From an uncultured Fimbriimonas sp. (GTDB taxonomy: Bacteria; Armatimonadota; Fimbriimonadia; Fimbriimonadales; Fimbriimonadaceae): a DNA stretch of 64,000 bases. Below, piece by piece: positions 1 through 7,636 of this stretch. A program made the translations under genes and the position numbers. Position 1 is the stretch's first letter, and every line of letters begins with the position of its first letter. The stretch lies in the NCBI GenBank assembly GCA_945952345.1, contig CAMFIS010000002.1, forward strand, positions 20,718 to 84,717, written 5' to 3'. A model generated the notes under the pieces. That model saw only the letters and a list, made by a program, of their open reading frames with translations, was not told the origin of the DNA and did no database searches.

Positions 1-165
1 GGATCGAAGGTAACGGAAATCGAGCTTGTCCGAGATGGTGTACGCGCCGTAGGTTTGAAGGTCGTGGAGCAACTGGTCGAAATCTTTGAGATAGCTATTC
101 GATTGTGCGGCTTGGGCAACCAATCCCACGAGACCAAGAATCATCTGGCGAAGTCTACCAATCAT
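1..165 (-). CDS. Partial exported protein, N-terminal 55 residues only
   Basis: Open on the minus strand from an ATG at 165 to the window edge with no stop, so the C-terminal part lies outside. The first ~20 residues (MIGRLRQMILGLVGLVAQAA) look like a signal peptide with two arginines followed by a hydrophobic core. The segment after it, with YLKDFDQLLHDLQTYGAY, resembles the helical N-terminus of S41-type C-terminal processing peptidases, but no catalytic region is visible, so this is only a suggestion. A second in-frame ATG at 144 would shorten the n-region. No strong ribosome binding site is seen. Confidence 0.5.
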   Translation of the reverse strand, partial: MIGRLRQMILGLVGLVAQAAQSNSYLKDFDQLLHDLQTYGAYTISDKLDFRYLRS

Positions 166-355
166 TTTGATTTGGAGAACAAAGCCGGAACCCTGGGGTC
201 TCAGCTCCTTAACGAAGAGTGTCGTTGAAAGGCGGAAACAACGTCGAATTTGAGTTTGGAATTGACCGCAATGGCCCGGCAGCCGCTTCTGCGGTCCGCC
301 CTTGCTGGATGCAAATTCTCTGTCTGGACCTATCGCCCGTCAATGAAGCAAGAAC

Positions 356-838
356 TTAGCGCGGAACCCGAGTGCACCACTTGATCTCGTCGACGCCGTT
401 GGTCATCGCGAGTTCGGCCAGCTGACCCATATGGCCAGCCAAGTGCCGAATATTGAGAATCTGGTGGTCGAGCTTGGCAATATTGGGGTACCAGCTAAAG
501 CCCGACTCTGGGGATTCCAGGTCGAGACGGTCGATCCAGTCGCCGATGTTGGCATCGATGAAATCGCAGTATTCGAGAATTTCCTCTTTCGAAAGGTCAG
601 GCGAATCTGGCTTGTCCTCCCAAAGGTCGTGGAACTCGCCTTCACGCCAAGGTTTGAAGTCTTCCTCTCGCTGCATGGCGTACAGGTGCGTGTAGAAGAG
701 CGCATGTCCCGCGATCTTCCAGTTCTTGCGTGGACCCATTCCCTCATTCCAAAGCTGGTCGGGAAAGTCCGTCACGGTTTGGCGCAGCATCGAAAGCCCC
801 GCGCGATATTGTCCTTTTAGTGCTTGTTTAATCTCCAT
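356..838 (-). CDS. DinB family protein
   Basis: 160-residue protein of the usual DinB/YfiT four-helix-bundle size. The family binds a divalent metal with histidines spread over the bundle; here H45 or H51 in the second helix and the late HLAGHMGQL motif (about residues 132-140) are the expected ligands. Some members are thiol-dependent transferases, others DNA-damage induced with unknown activity, so the substrate cannot be named. It starts 3 bases after the stop of the dienelactone hydrolase gene at 842 on the same strand, so the two are probably co-transcribed. Confidence 0.8.
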   Translation of the reverse strand: MEIKQALKGQYRAGLSMLRQTVTDFPDQLWNEGMGPRKNWKIAGHALFYTHLYAMQREEDFKPWREGEFHDLWEDKPDSPDLSKEEILEYCDFIDANIGDWIDRLDLESPESGFSWYPNIAKLDHQILNIRHLAGHMGQLAELAMTNGVDEIKWCTRVPR

Positions 839-841
839 TAC

Positions 842-1402
842 TTAACCCCTCAGAAAATTCTTTACTCGTCCTAAAATCAGCTCGGCCGTCTCGGCGTTGT
901 ACTCGGGAAACACGGGATCGCTCAGGATATGCCCCGGTCCAGGATATTCGTACAACTCTCCGCCGACCTGCTCGCAAAGCGTCGCCATCGTGCTCATGTC
1001 CGTCCAAGGATCACCGCTCGTTTGGTGAATCTGGAGTCGAACGCCAGCCGGCCATTCGGTTGCGAAGAATCCCCCCTGAACGCATCCGTGCATGAGAATT
1101 GCCCCTTTTGCTCCCGGTCGCAACTCCGCCAGTCGCTGAGCATAGACTGCTCCCATCGAAAAGCCAAGAAAGTAGGCGTCTGCGGGAACGTCGGCGACGG
1201 CTTTCTCGGATTCGGCGATCATGCCCTCCCAGCCCATCACATCTTCCTCGTACTTACAACCTTCTTCCAAAGACTCGAAGTGTTTGCCTTTGAAAAGGTC
1301 GGGGCACCAAACATTGTGGCCGTCCGCCCGCAACGATTCGGCGAACTGCAGAACCCCCTCGGTCAGCCCCAGCACGTGGTGAAAAACAACAACATTTGCC
1401 AT
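842..1402 (-). CDS. Dienelactone hydrolase family protein
   Basis: Alpha/beta hydrolase of the dienelactone hydrolase type, 186 residues from the ATG at 1402. I chose this start because the conserved beta-1 strand VVVFHHVLGL follows at once; the open frame upstream to 1441 has no family resemblance. The nucleophile elbow is GFSMG, with Ser where classical dienelactone hydrolase has Cys; the acid is probably in SGDPWTD and the base in GPGHILSD. Cytosolic; the likely activity is hydrolysis of a small ester or lactone. First gene of a pair with the DinB gene. Confidence 0.82.
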   Translation of the reverse strand: MANVVVFHHVLGLTEGVLQFAESLRADGHNVWCPDLFKGKHFESLEEGCKYEEDVMGWEGMIAESEKAVADVPADAYFLGFSMGAVYAQRLAELRPGAKGAILMHGCVQGGFFATEWPAGVRLQIHQTSGDPWTDMSTMATLCEQVGGELYEYPGPGHILSDPVFPEYNAETAELILGRVKNFLRG

Positions 1403-1472
1403 CGCATAAGTATCGTAACACGCGATGGCAGAGATAGACAAGAGTCTACTGAAAGTCTTGGCGAAATTCCTT

Positions 1473-2375
1473 TTAGTTTCGGGACCATCGGGCGTCGAAT
1501 GCAGGATGAGCTTGATCCGAGGTTACGTGGGCTTCGGTTCCTCCTCCGGCTGAAACTCGAAAGATCTGGAGCGTAAATCCGTCGACGGACCTAACACTGT
1601 GGAACGCGATTTGGCTACCATCGGGCGACCAGGTTGGGTTATTGTCATTGGTGCCGGTCGAAACTGGAGTCTTGTTCGTCCCGTCGGCGTTCATAACCGT
1701 GATCACGCCGGCGTTGCTGAACGCAATCTTAGTTCCATCTGGAGACCAAGATGGCGACGTCCCGCCGGTTGCAGAAATCGAAACTTGATTGGTGCCGTCC
1801 GCATTTGCTACGACAATGGTTCCACTGCCACCCAGCGGACTTTGCATGAACGCAAGCTTCGTTCCGTCGGGGCTCACGGTCGGAGAGAAATTGTGGGGCA
1901 GCCCTCCATTCGAGGGTGTGGTGATCTGAGTGACCACTCCGCCCGGAATGGTGATCGAACAAATCTGTGAACTTCCCGCTCCATCGGTATCGCGGATGAA
2001 ATAGATCTTGCTTCCGTCCGGTGAAAATGTTGGACTGCCATCCTTAAACGAGCCGTTCGTGATTTGAGTCGCGCCAGAACCATCGATCGAAGCGACAAAG
2101 ATTTGATCCTTTCCACCGACTTTCCTCACGAAAGCCATCGAGGTTCGGTCTTGGGAAATTGCCGGAGCGTCACTTTCGGCGGAAATGACTCCCACCCGCG
2201 CAACTCCATCGCTGCCGATGATGTCGATGGAATCATTCGATGCTCCGACCGTGGCGATCAGCATTTTGTCATTGCCAAGAGGGGTTGGCGCGGTGTTGGC
2301 GGAACTGCCGCCACATCCAGTCACGAGAAGGGCAGAGGCGGCAACGAAGGCGGGAATTGCAAAGCGAAGTCTCAT
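1473..2375 (-). CDS. TolB-like beta-propeller lipoprotein
   Basis: 300 residues from the ATG at 2375, chosen because it begins a proper lipoprotein signal (MRLRFAIPAFVAA then lipobox LVTGC); the longer frame to 2432 adds residues in front of the signal. After the lipidated Cys there is a short Gly/Ser linker and then at least four WD40-like (PD40) repeats, seen as SPTFSPDGSKIYFI, SPTVSPDGTKLAFM, SPSWSPDGTKIAFS and NPTWSPDGSQIAFH. Such propellers are periplasmic or membrane-anchored protein-interaction platforms, as in TolB. No tol/pal genes are nearby, so a Tol role is not implied. Confidence 0.85.
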   Translation of the reverse strand: MRLRFAIPAFVAASALLVTGCGGSSANTAPTPLGNDKMLIATVGASNDSIDIIGSDGVARVGVISAESDAPAISQDRTSMAFVRKVGGKDQIFVASIDGSGATQITNGSFKDGSPTFSPDGSKIYFIRDTDGAGSSQICSITIPGGVVTQITTPSNGGLPHNFSPTVSPDGTKLAFMQSPLGGSGTIVVANADGTNQVSISATGGTSPSWSPDGTKIAFSNAGVITVMNADGTNKTPVSTGTNDNNPTWSPDGSQIAFHSVRSVDGFTLQIFRVSAGGGTEAHVTSDQAHPAFDARWSRN

Positions 2376-2454
2376 GGCAGTTCTGACTCCGTTATACAAA
2401 CCGAGGCGTGACAAGCCGTGACAACCGATCACTTCGAAGCTGAATGGGAGAAGT

Positions 2455-2850
2455 TCACTCGACGCCCGTCAGCGGCAACAATCCCTTGTTCTTGATAATG
2501 TTCTTGTAATCCCATTGCATGTCTCGGCCATTGGCGAGCCACGACCGAATCTCGTTGGCATCAATGTCGGAGAGCGTCCGGTAGATTTTGCAGGCGGCTT
2601 TAAACGTCCCGGTATTTTCAAGACCGGGCTCAGAGAACGATTGCCCGCTCCAAAACATCAGCCGGACGCCTGCTTTGAGACCGTGGTAGCCCACGATCGG
2701 ATTTCCATCGATGAACCAAACTGGCGCCCCGTGCCAGAGCTTGCACTCGTTTTCGCCGTAATCGGCTTCGATAATCTCGTACAACCGGTCGCAAATTAGC
2801 CGGCGATCAGGTTCCTTCCCCTCATGGTATTCCCTGATTTCTTTCCTCAT
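2455..2850 (-). CDS. DUF1801 domain protein
   Basis: 131 residues. The core KLWHGAPVWFIDGNPIVGY followed by LMFWSGQSFSEPGL is the signature of the DUF1801/YdhG-like fold, small cytosolic proteins of unknown function related to the frataxin-like YdhG superfamily. Length is normal for the family. It lies just downstream (minus strand) of the duplicated acetyltransferase tail at 2940-3053 and may originally have followed that acetyltransferase gene directly. Confidence 0.8.
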   Translation of the reverse strand: MRKEIREYHEGKEPDRRLICDRLYEIIEADYGENECKLWHGAPVWFIDGNPIVGYHGLKAGVRLMFWSGQSFSEPGLENTGTFKAACKIYRTLSDIDANEIRSWLANGRDMQWDYKNIIKNKGLLPLTGVE

Positions 2851-2939
2851 GGAAACTAATACGGGTAGTTGACAACCGAAGCAGCGAGTTTCTTAACTCC
2901 AATTGCCGTTGCGGCATGAGGAATCTGACGATGCGTTCG

Positions 2940-3053
2940 TTAGAATTGATCGGTCAGGAACAGCTGAGGGATGCCCGGGAATTTGTGCCCCATCAGGTAC
3001 ATCGGCACCGAGATCGTGCCGAGCGGAATCTCGAACTGGTCGGTCATCGACGC
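2940..3053 (-). pseudogene. Duplicated 3' end of the GNAT acetyltransferase gene
   Basis: This fragment encodes the same last 37 residues as the acetyltransferase gene ending at 5228 (ASMTDQFEIP to QLFLTDQF) with its own stop codon (TAA here, TGA there). The shared 112 bp differ at only two positions (2946/5234 and 2973/5261), and both changes are silent. There is no upstream part of the gene here. The fragment is the far copy of a direct repeat that brackets the gene at 3121-5124; see findings. Confidence 0.85.
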
Positions 3054-5341
3054 TCCGGTATGTCTCCCTGCCAATGAACCAGCGGTAAGCGTAATGCATT
3101 GAAAATGAACACATCTTCCACTATGGCAGGCCGCCCCTTGGATATCGCTTTTTGAACAAGTCTGGAACCTCAAGGTCAAAGGGATTCTTTGATTTTCCGC
3201 CTCCAGGTTCACCGTGGCCCAAGTTTCCGGACTTGCCCTGCACGACGTGGAGGGAAACTGGATAGTAAGATTCCTTAAGGACCCATACTCCCGAGCCGGT
3301 GGCCGTTGTGTCCGCCAAAACGGCCACCGCGGATACCGGATATGTGCCGACGGGAGCATAAAAGGTCGCCGAACCTCCGAAGGGCATGGTGTGCGTACTT
3401 CCGTTCATCGAAAAGGTCAGTTCGCCTGGGCAACCATTGGAAATAGTAACCTTCGCCATTCCTTCTCGACCGCTCGAACCTTGAGCTTCCGGTGATCCAA
3501 GGTGGAAGTCCGCACTTGGGACTTCTACAGGCGCTTTGCGAGATTCGATTTCTGCGAGGCGGGATTTGCTGAGCTTTGCCTCAGCTGAATCTGGCCATCG
3601 CTCCTCGACTTTCTGAAAATAATCCTTGGCGCTTTCGTCGTTCCCTGCGTTGAACTGCGACTCACCTGCCCTGAAATTTGCCCTCTTTGCTTGCCTTGAC
3701 AAACTGGGATCCTCGAAGGCGATCTTATTTTCTCCGAAGGCATCGTTAAAGGAGTCTGCGCTGTCAGTCCAGCGACCCTCATTGGCAGCGGTCCTTGCCT
3801 TCGTTAGTTTTTCACCAACCTGCTCCTTAGCATATTTAATGGGCGTGAAGACTTTTCGAGCAAACTGACGAATCGAGTTCTTGGCAGCTTCAAGGTCAAT
3901 TCGAGAAGCAAACTCGTCAATTAGATTTCCTAGATAGGTCTTACCAACTTCTGGCAGGTCGTGTCCAAAGGCTGATGTGAAGAGATCGGAAAACGTCGAT
4001 TTGCACCCTTCTTCAAGCTCAGTTACTTCTTTTTCGACCGACAGAGTCGCCTCATGAAGCGATTCAATTTTTACCTCCGCTTGACGAATGTCTTGCGGAG
4101 CCTTTGGTCCTTCGGGCCGCCCGAATAGGCCCTGCATTCCAGGCTGCTCAGGGGCCTCGGTGGGCGCCTTCGCAGATATATCGAAGCTGACGTCGTTCAG
4201 GTACGAGGAAGTGGCTTTGGCAACAGGATCGGTCCGAACTGAGGGAATTCTATGGACAACGTAACCCAAATCTAATCGCGAAGGCGATTCAGAAGCAGAG
4301 GCACCCTTGATGACCTCTCTAACTTCTCCGATCACTTCTTTGCGGTGCTCAGCCTCCCCTTTTCGCCGAACTTCTAAACTATATTGGGAGACGAGATTAT
4401 CAACTTTTTCTTTCGTCTTCTCGTCGAGAATGCCCTGGGCAAATGCGGTAAAGCTCGTCAGTCCGACGAGGAAGAGCCAAATTCCTGTTGTTAGCCTTTT
4501 AAAGATGTTAAATCTCTTCACGGGCTTCAGCCTCGGGAAGAATGAGCCTATCAACGTTAGGGCAAGCAGCACGATCGGGATTTTGTACCAAGGCTCCGGA
4601 TCGACGAGCGACTCCTTGAGTAGCAGTCTGTACTTGACCATCGCTGAATCGACCGCGAGTGTCCATTCTGGTGGCGACGTTGATCCGTCTCCAACGGACC
4701 AGGCCACGAGTTTGTTCAGCGCCAGAAACGAACCCAAGCCTAATAGACAGGGTCCTACTACGGAGAATAGAGCCATGAGTGCAGGACCCTTACTATTCCT
4801 GGTGCAGTACCAGGTCGTGAAGAGTCCAGTAAACCAAATCGTCGGAAGCAAAGTTACAAAGCCATCGGCTGTACGAACCTGAACAATAAGAGCGAACAAG
4901 ATCAATAATGCCCACTGGAATGGCTTCCAGGGCTGTTTGTCGACTGATATCTCTTCGATTTGAGAGGATTCAGGCCGGGGGCTGGCGGCCCGATGATTTC
5001 CCTCTGATTTCGAAGGGACCTCAGTGACCGCGCCACAAGAACATCTGACGCCCTTGCCTATGAACTCAGATGAAGAATGCAATTCTGAATTGCATGTCGG
5101 ACACTTAAAATCAATTCGCGCCATCTAGTCAACTCAATCAAGAAAACGAGAACTAGCTGACATTCCTCACAAATCTTATCTAACTACTGAAAGAGTTTCG
5201 GTTGCCTGGCTGGGCCATGCGCCGTGATCAGAACTGATCGGTCAGGAACAGCTGAGGGATCCCCGGGAATTTGTGCCCCATCAGGTACATCGGCACCGAG
5301 ATCGTGCCGAGCGGAATCTCGAACTGGTCGGTCATCGACGC
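2942..5341. repeat. 112-bp direct repeats flanking an inserted block
   Basis: Copies at 2942-3053 and 5230-5341, same orientation, 110/112 identical, offset 2288 bp. The block between them holds a single large gene (3121-5124) on the minus strand. By eye (not counted) the block, above all 3600-5220, is poorer in G+C than its neighbours. The arrangement is what remains when an element inserts at the 3' end of a gene and brings its own copy of that end. No integrase is present. Confidence 0.8.
3121..5124 (-). CDS. Large zinc-ribbon membrane protein of unknown function
   Basis: 667 residues, not recognised as a named family. Visible order: an N-terminal zinc ribbon (CPTCNSEL at residue 8, then CSCGA near 29); a polar linker; about four or five hydrophobic segments between residues 70 and 235 (for example WALLILFALIVQV, IPIVLLALTLIGSFF, WLFLVGLTSFTAFA); a long charged, probably coiled-coil stretch; a TPR-like part around 455-530 (RANFRAGESQFNAGNDESAK); and a C-terminal beta-rich segment with MAKVTISNGCPGELTF, then a Gly/Lys tail. 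The zinc ribbon resembles those of anti-sigma or membrane-sensor proteins, but that is not evidence of function. It is the only gene inside the 112-bp direct repeats, which with its base composition suggests recent acquisition. Confidence 0.75.
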   Translation of the reverse strand: MARIDFKCPTCNSELHSSSEFIGKGVRCSCGAVTEVPSKSEGNHRAASPRPESSQIEEISVDKQPWKPFQWALLILFALIVQVRTADGFVTLLPTIWFTGLFTTWYCTRNSKGPALMALFSVVGPCLLGLGSFLALNKLVAWSVGDGSTSPPEWTLAVDSAMVKYRLLLKESLVDPEPWYKIPIVLLALTLIGSFFPRLKPVKRFNIFKRLTTGIWLFLVGLTSFTAFAQGILDEKTKEKVDNLVSQYSLEVRRKGEAEHRKEVIGEVREVIKGASASESPSRLDLGYVVHRIPSVRTDPVAKATSSYLNDVSFDISAKAPTEAPEQPGMQGLFGRPEGPKAPQDIRQAEVKIESLHEATLSVEKEVTELEEGCKSTFSDLFTSAFGHDLPEVGKTYLGNLIDEFASRIDLEAAKNSIRQFARKVFTPIKYAKEQVGEKLTKARTAANEGRWTDSADSFNDAFGENKIAFEDPSLSRQAKRANFRAGESQFNAGNDESAKDYFQKVEERWPDSAEAKLSKSRLAEIESRKAPVEVPSADFHLGSPEAQGSSGREGMAKVTISNGCPGELTFSMNGSTHTMPFGGSATFYAPVGTYPVSAVAVLADTTATGSGVWVLKESYYPVSLHVVQGKSGNLGHGEPGGGKSKNPFDLEVPDLFKKRYPRGGLP

Positions 5342-6001
5342 AAGTCCAAACCACTCGGTCGCGAGGGGCACCGGAAGTTTCTTGTCTCGCGCCAATGTGA
5401 TGATCTCGCGCATTTGTCCATTCTCCAGACAGAAATACCCGTCTTTATAGCCGCGAGATTCGCGGAATTGCCACGACCAATACTTCCATCTCGTCCCGTC
5501 GCGCCGCAGCCGGTCTGGGTGGTCTTGGCTCCATGAGTCGTAGTAGCCTCGAACTTCATCGAATGAGAGTTGCGGTAGATCGATCTCTAAGGGCAGGGCA
5601 GTGATGGGCCCGCGAACCACGCGGTCGATGCCTTCGAATCCAAGCGAGTCGTACAGGCGAGTATCGGCAGCGAACAACAGCGATGGGCCTTCACCACGCT
5701 TCTCCGATTCAACCAAAACCTTCTCGATCAGTTTTCGGGCGTGTCCCTCGCGTTGCCGGTTTGGCTGGGTCGCGACACCGGCGATGCCCACAGCTTTGCC
5801 CCAGCCAAAGAGCAAGGGAGTCGTGGTCAAGACGCTCACCATCTCGCCCGCCTCGAACAGCGCCCATTTGCGGTCGAGATCGAAGAGCGGCTCTTGCTGG
5901 AAAAGAGGTTGGGCGCGTTGAAAGTCGAGTTGGAACACGTCGCAGATGATGCTTAGGAAAGCATCGCACTCATGCGCTCGAATGGTTCGAATCTCAGCCA
6001 T
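5228..6001 (-). CDS. GNAT family N-acetyltransferase (Eis-like N-terminal half)
   Basis: 257 residues. The acetyl-CoA loop region reads GIAGVATQPNRQREGHARKL (about residues 73-92), the motif A of GNAT enzymes, followed by LLFAADTRLYDSLGFEG typical of Eis-like acetyltransferases. The rest resembles a second, degenerate GNAT half. The acceptor cannot be deduced. Its ATG shares one base with the stop of cdaR (TAATG at 5999-6003), so translation is coupled to the c-di-AMP genes. The last 37 codons lie within the direct repeat described separately, so its present 3' end may have come in with the inserted block; the encoded protein would be unchanged. Confidence 0.82.
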   Translation of the reverse strand: MAEIRTIRAHECDAFLSIICDVFQLDFQRAQPLFQQEPLFDLDRKWALFEAGEMVSVLTTTPLLFGWGKAVGIAGVATQPNRQREGHARKLIEKVLVESEKRGEGPSLLFAADTRLYDSLGFEGIDRVVRGPITALPLEIDLPQLSFDEVRGYYDSWSQDHPDRLRRDGTRWKYWSWQFRESRGYKDGYFCLENGQMREIITLARDKKLPVPLATEWFGLASMTDQFEIPLGTISVPMYLMGHKFPGIPQLFLTDQF

Positions 6002-6714
6002 TAGCTCTTGGGCGGACCCGTGGTGTTGTCAACGTTTTCAAGGTGAAGGTGTACGCGAATCTTTGCGGGTTCTCGCAAGTTCTCATCGTTGTAATCGGGC
6101 GAGCTATCTGTCGTGCGCAGGATCACGCGGGTGACCTCAAATCCGGCGGAGTCCACGGCCCGGGCCTCGACATCTACGCCATCTGGAGCCGTAGCCGCAC
6201 CCGAATAGTCGATCGGAAGGTGCACCGCCACGATCCGGTTGACGGCGCTGATTGGACCCGTAATAAAGACCCTCTTCGGAAAGTACTCGGTGGACTCGAC
6301 TCGCTTGCCAGACGGAAGCGCACCGGTGTAGGTCGGCTTCAATTCCATACTCTTACGAGCTAACTCTTCCACCTTAATGAGTACGGTGACATTGCCGACC
6401 ATGAGTTCGCGGATGATGCTCGGGAAAACAGTCACCGGGTACGGCCAAGATTTGCCGATCTCGGGTTTTTTAAGGTCGACAATGGCATATGCTTCGACAT
6501 TCTTGATCTGATTCACATTCCCTGCAACAGGGATCGTGATCGAAGTCGGCATGTCGGTCACCACATATTTTTGTCGGTCGAGATTATTAACCTGGAGGGT
6601 TGCCGGAACGTCTCTTGTTTCCGGCTTCTTGTGGGCGGCGTTGTAGACGCTGGCCCACAGCAGGGTCGAGGTCACCAGCGAAAGGAAAGCGATCGGGACG
6701 TTAACCTTGCTCAC
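6001..6714 (-). CDS. cdaR: CdaR/YbbR domain regulator of diadenylate cyclase
   Basis: 237 residues: an N-terminal membrane anchor (VPIAFLSLVTSTLLWASVYN) followed by extracytoplasmic YbbR repeats, recognisable by segments such as VPATLQVNNLDRQKYVV and the later SVNRIVAVHLPIDYSG-like strand. In Firmicutes CdaR binds CdaA in the membrane and tunes c-di-AMP synthesis. Here its ATG overlaps the cdaA stop by 4 bases (ATGA at 6711-6714), the usual cdaA-cdaR coupling. The third gene usually found there, glmM, is absent; a GNAT acetyltransferase follows instead. Confidence 0.85.
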   Translation of the reverse strand: MSKVNVPIAFLSLVTSTLLWASVYNAAHKKPETRDVPATLQVNNLDRQKYVVTDMPTSITIPVAGNVNQIKNVEAYAIVDLKKPEIGKSWPYPVTVFPSIIRELMVGNVTVLIKVEELARKSMELKPTYTGALPSGKRVESTEYFPKRVFITGPISAVNRIVAVHLPIDYSGAATAPDGVDVEARAVDSAGFEVTRVILRTTDSSPDYNDENLREPAKIRVHLHLENVDNTTGPPKS

Positions 6715-7568
6715 AGTTGAACCTCCTCACGCTTTTCTCGTCGTCGGGTTCGCCGCGTTGGCGCGGGCTCCTCACTTGGGCTCGAATTGGCAATCAAGAA
6801 TTCACGGAGAGCGGTACTGCTCTCAATAGTCTGCAGCTTTCCTTCGCTCGCGACTCGAATGCTGCCTTTCTCTTCGCTCACAACGATCGCGATGACGTCG
6901 TTTTGCTCGGTTACGCCGAGGGCGGCTCGGTGGCGCATATGGAGGTTTCGCTCGATTCGCGACTCGCTAAGGGGCAACCGGCAAGCCGCGGCAAGGATGT
7001 TGTTACCACGCACAATGACTGCGCCATCGTGCAATGGGTTTTGGCCGTAGAAGATCGAGCCAAGCAGAGAGGTCGTGATCTTGGCGTTCAGCATCACGCC
7101 GGTGCTGGCGATCTCATCGAGGTGGCCGCCGGTCTCGATGACGATGATCGCACCCACTCGATCGCGAGCCATCTCGGCGACAGCACCAACGACTTCTTCG
7201 ACAGAAGCTCGATCAAGGTTTTTCTCGTGGCCGGCTTCGATGATGGTGTCCGGCACCCAAGTCAGTTTGGTGAGGCCTTCTAGTGCTTGCCTTAGTTCAG
7301 GCAAGAAGAGAATTGCCAAAGCGACCGGACCGAGGAGAGCTGCCTTCTCGAGAATCCAGTAGAGGGTGGCCAGACCCAGCTGATCGCTGAGGAACATGAG
7401 GGCGGCAAAGACCAAAAGACCAAGGAGAATTCGCCATCCTCGACTCCCGCGCACCATCATCAACAGCCTATAAATGATGAAGGCGACGATGAGAATATCC
7501 AGCAGAGCCGTCACGATAAAGCGGGCGTCGGCATGTTGAAAGAAGCTGAATACAGGCGAATCGAACAA
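6711..7568 (-). CDS. cdaA: Diadenylate cyclase (c-di-AMP synthase)
   Basis: 285 residues. Three N-terminal membrane helices (about residues 17-37, 47-62 and 66-90) precede the DAC domain. Catalytic motif DGA is at 181-183 and RHRAA at 212-216. The two residues before RHRAA, normally Gly-Thr, are His-Met here (LHMRHRAALG); the Arg-His-Arg core is kept, so activity is likely but this is unusual. The enzyme joins two ATP to give c-di-AMP, which in other bacteria controls potassium uptake and wall homeostasis; a Kdp system is encoded 20 kb away. Divergent from pheA across a 68-base spacer. Confidence 0.9.
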   Translation of the reverse strand: MFDSPVFSFFQHADARFIVTALLDILIVAFIIYRLLMMVRGSRGWRILLGLLVFAALMFLSDQLGLATLYWILEKAALLGPVALAILFLPELRQALEGLTKLTWVPDTIIEAGHEKNLDRASVEEVVGAVAEMARDRVGAIIVIETGGHLDEIASTGVMLNAKITTSLLGSIFYGQNPLHDGAVIVRGNNILAAACRLPLSESRIERNLHMRHRAALGVTEQNDVIAIVVSEEKGSIRVASEGKLQTIESSTALREFLIANSSPSEEPAPTRRTRRREKREEVQL

Positions 7569-7636
7569 AGGATTACTAGGATTCTATCTGGATTCGAACC
7601 CAAAAGGCACCTGACATTTCCATAATCTAGGTATCC

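Noticed and set aside
2942-5341. Insertion sequence (IS) explanation for the block at 3121-5124
   Set aside because: No transposase, no terminal inverted repeats, and the flanking direct repeats are far too long (112 bp) for a target-site duplication.
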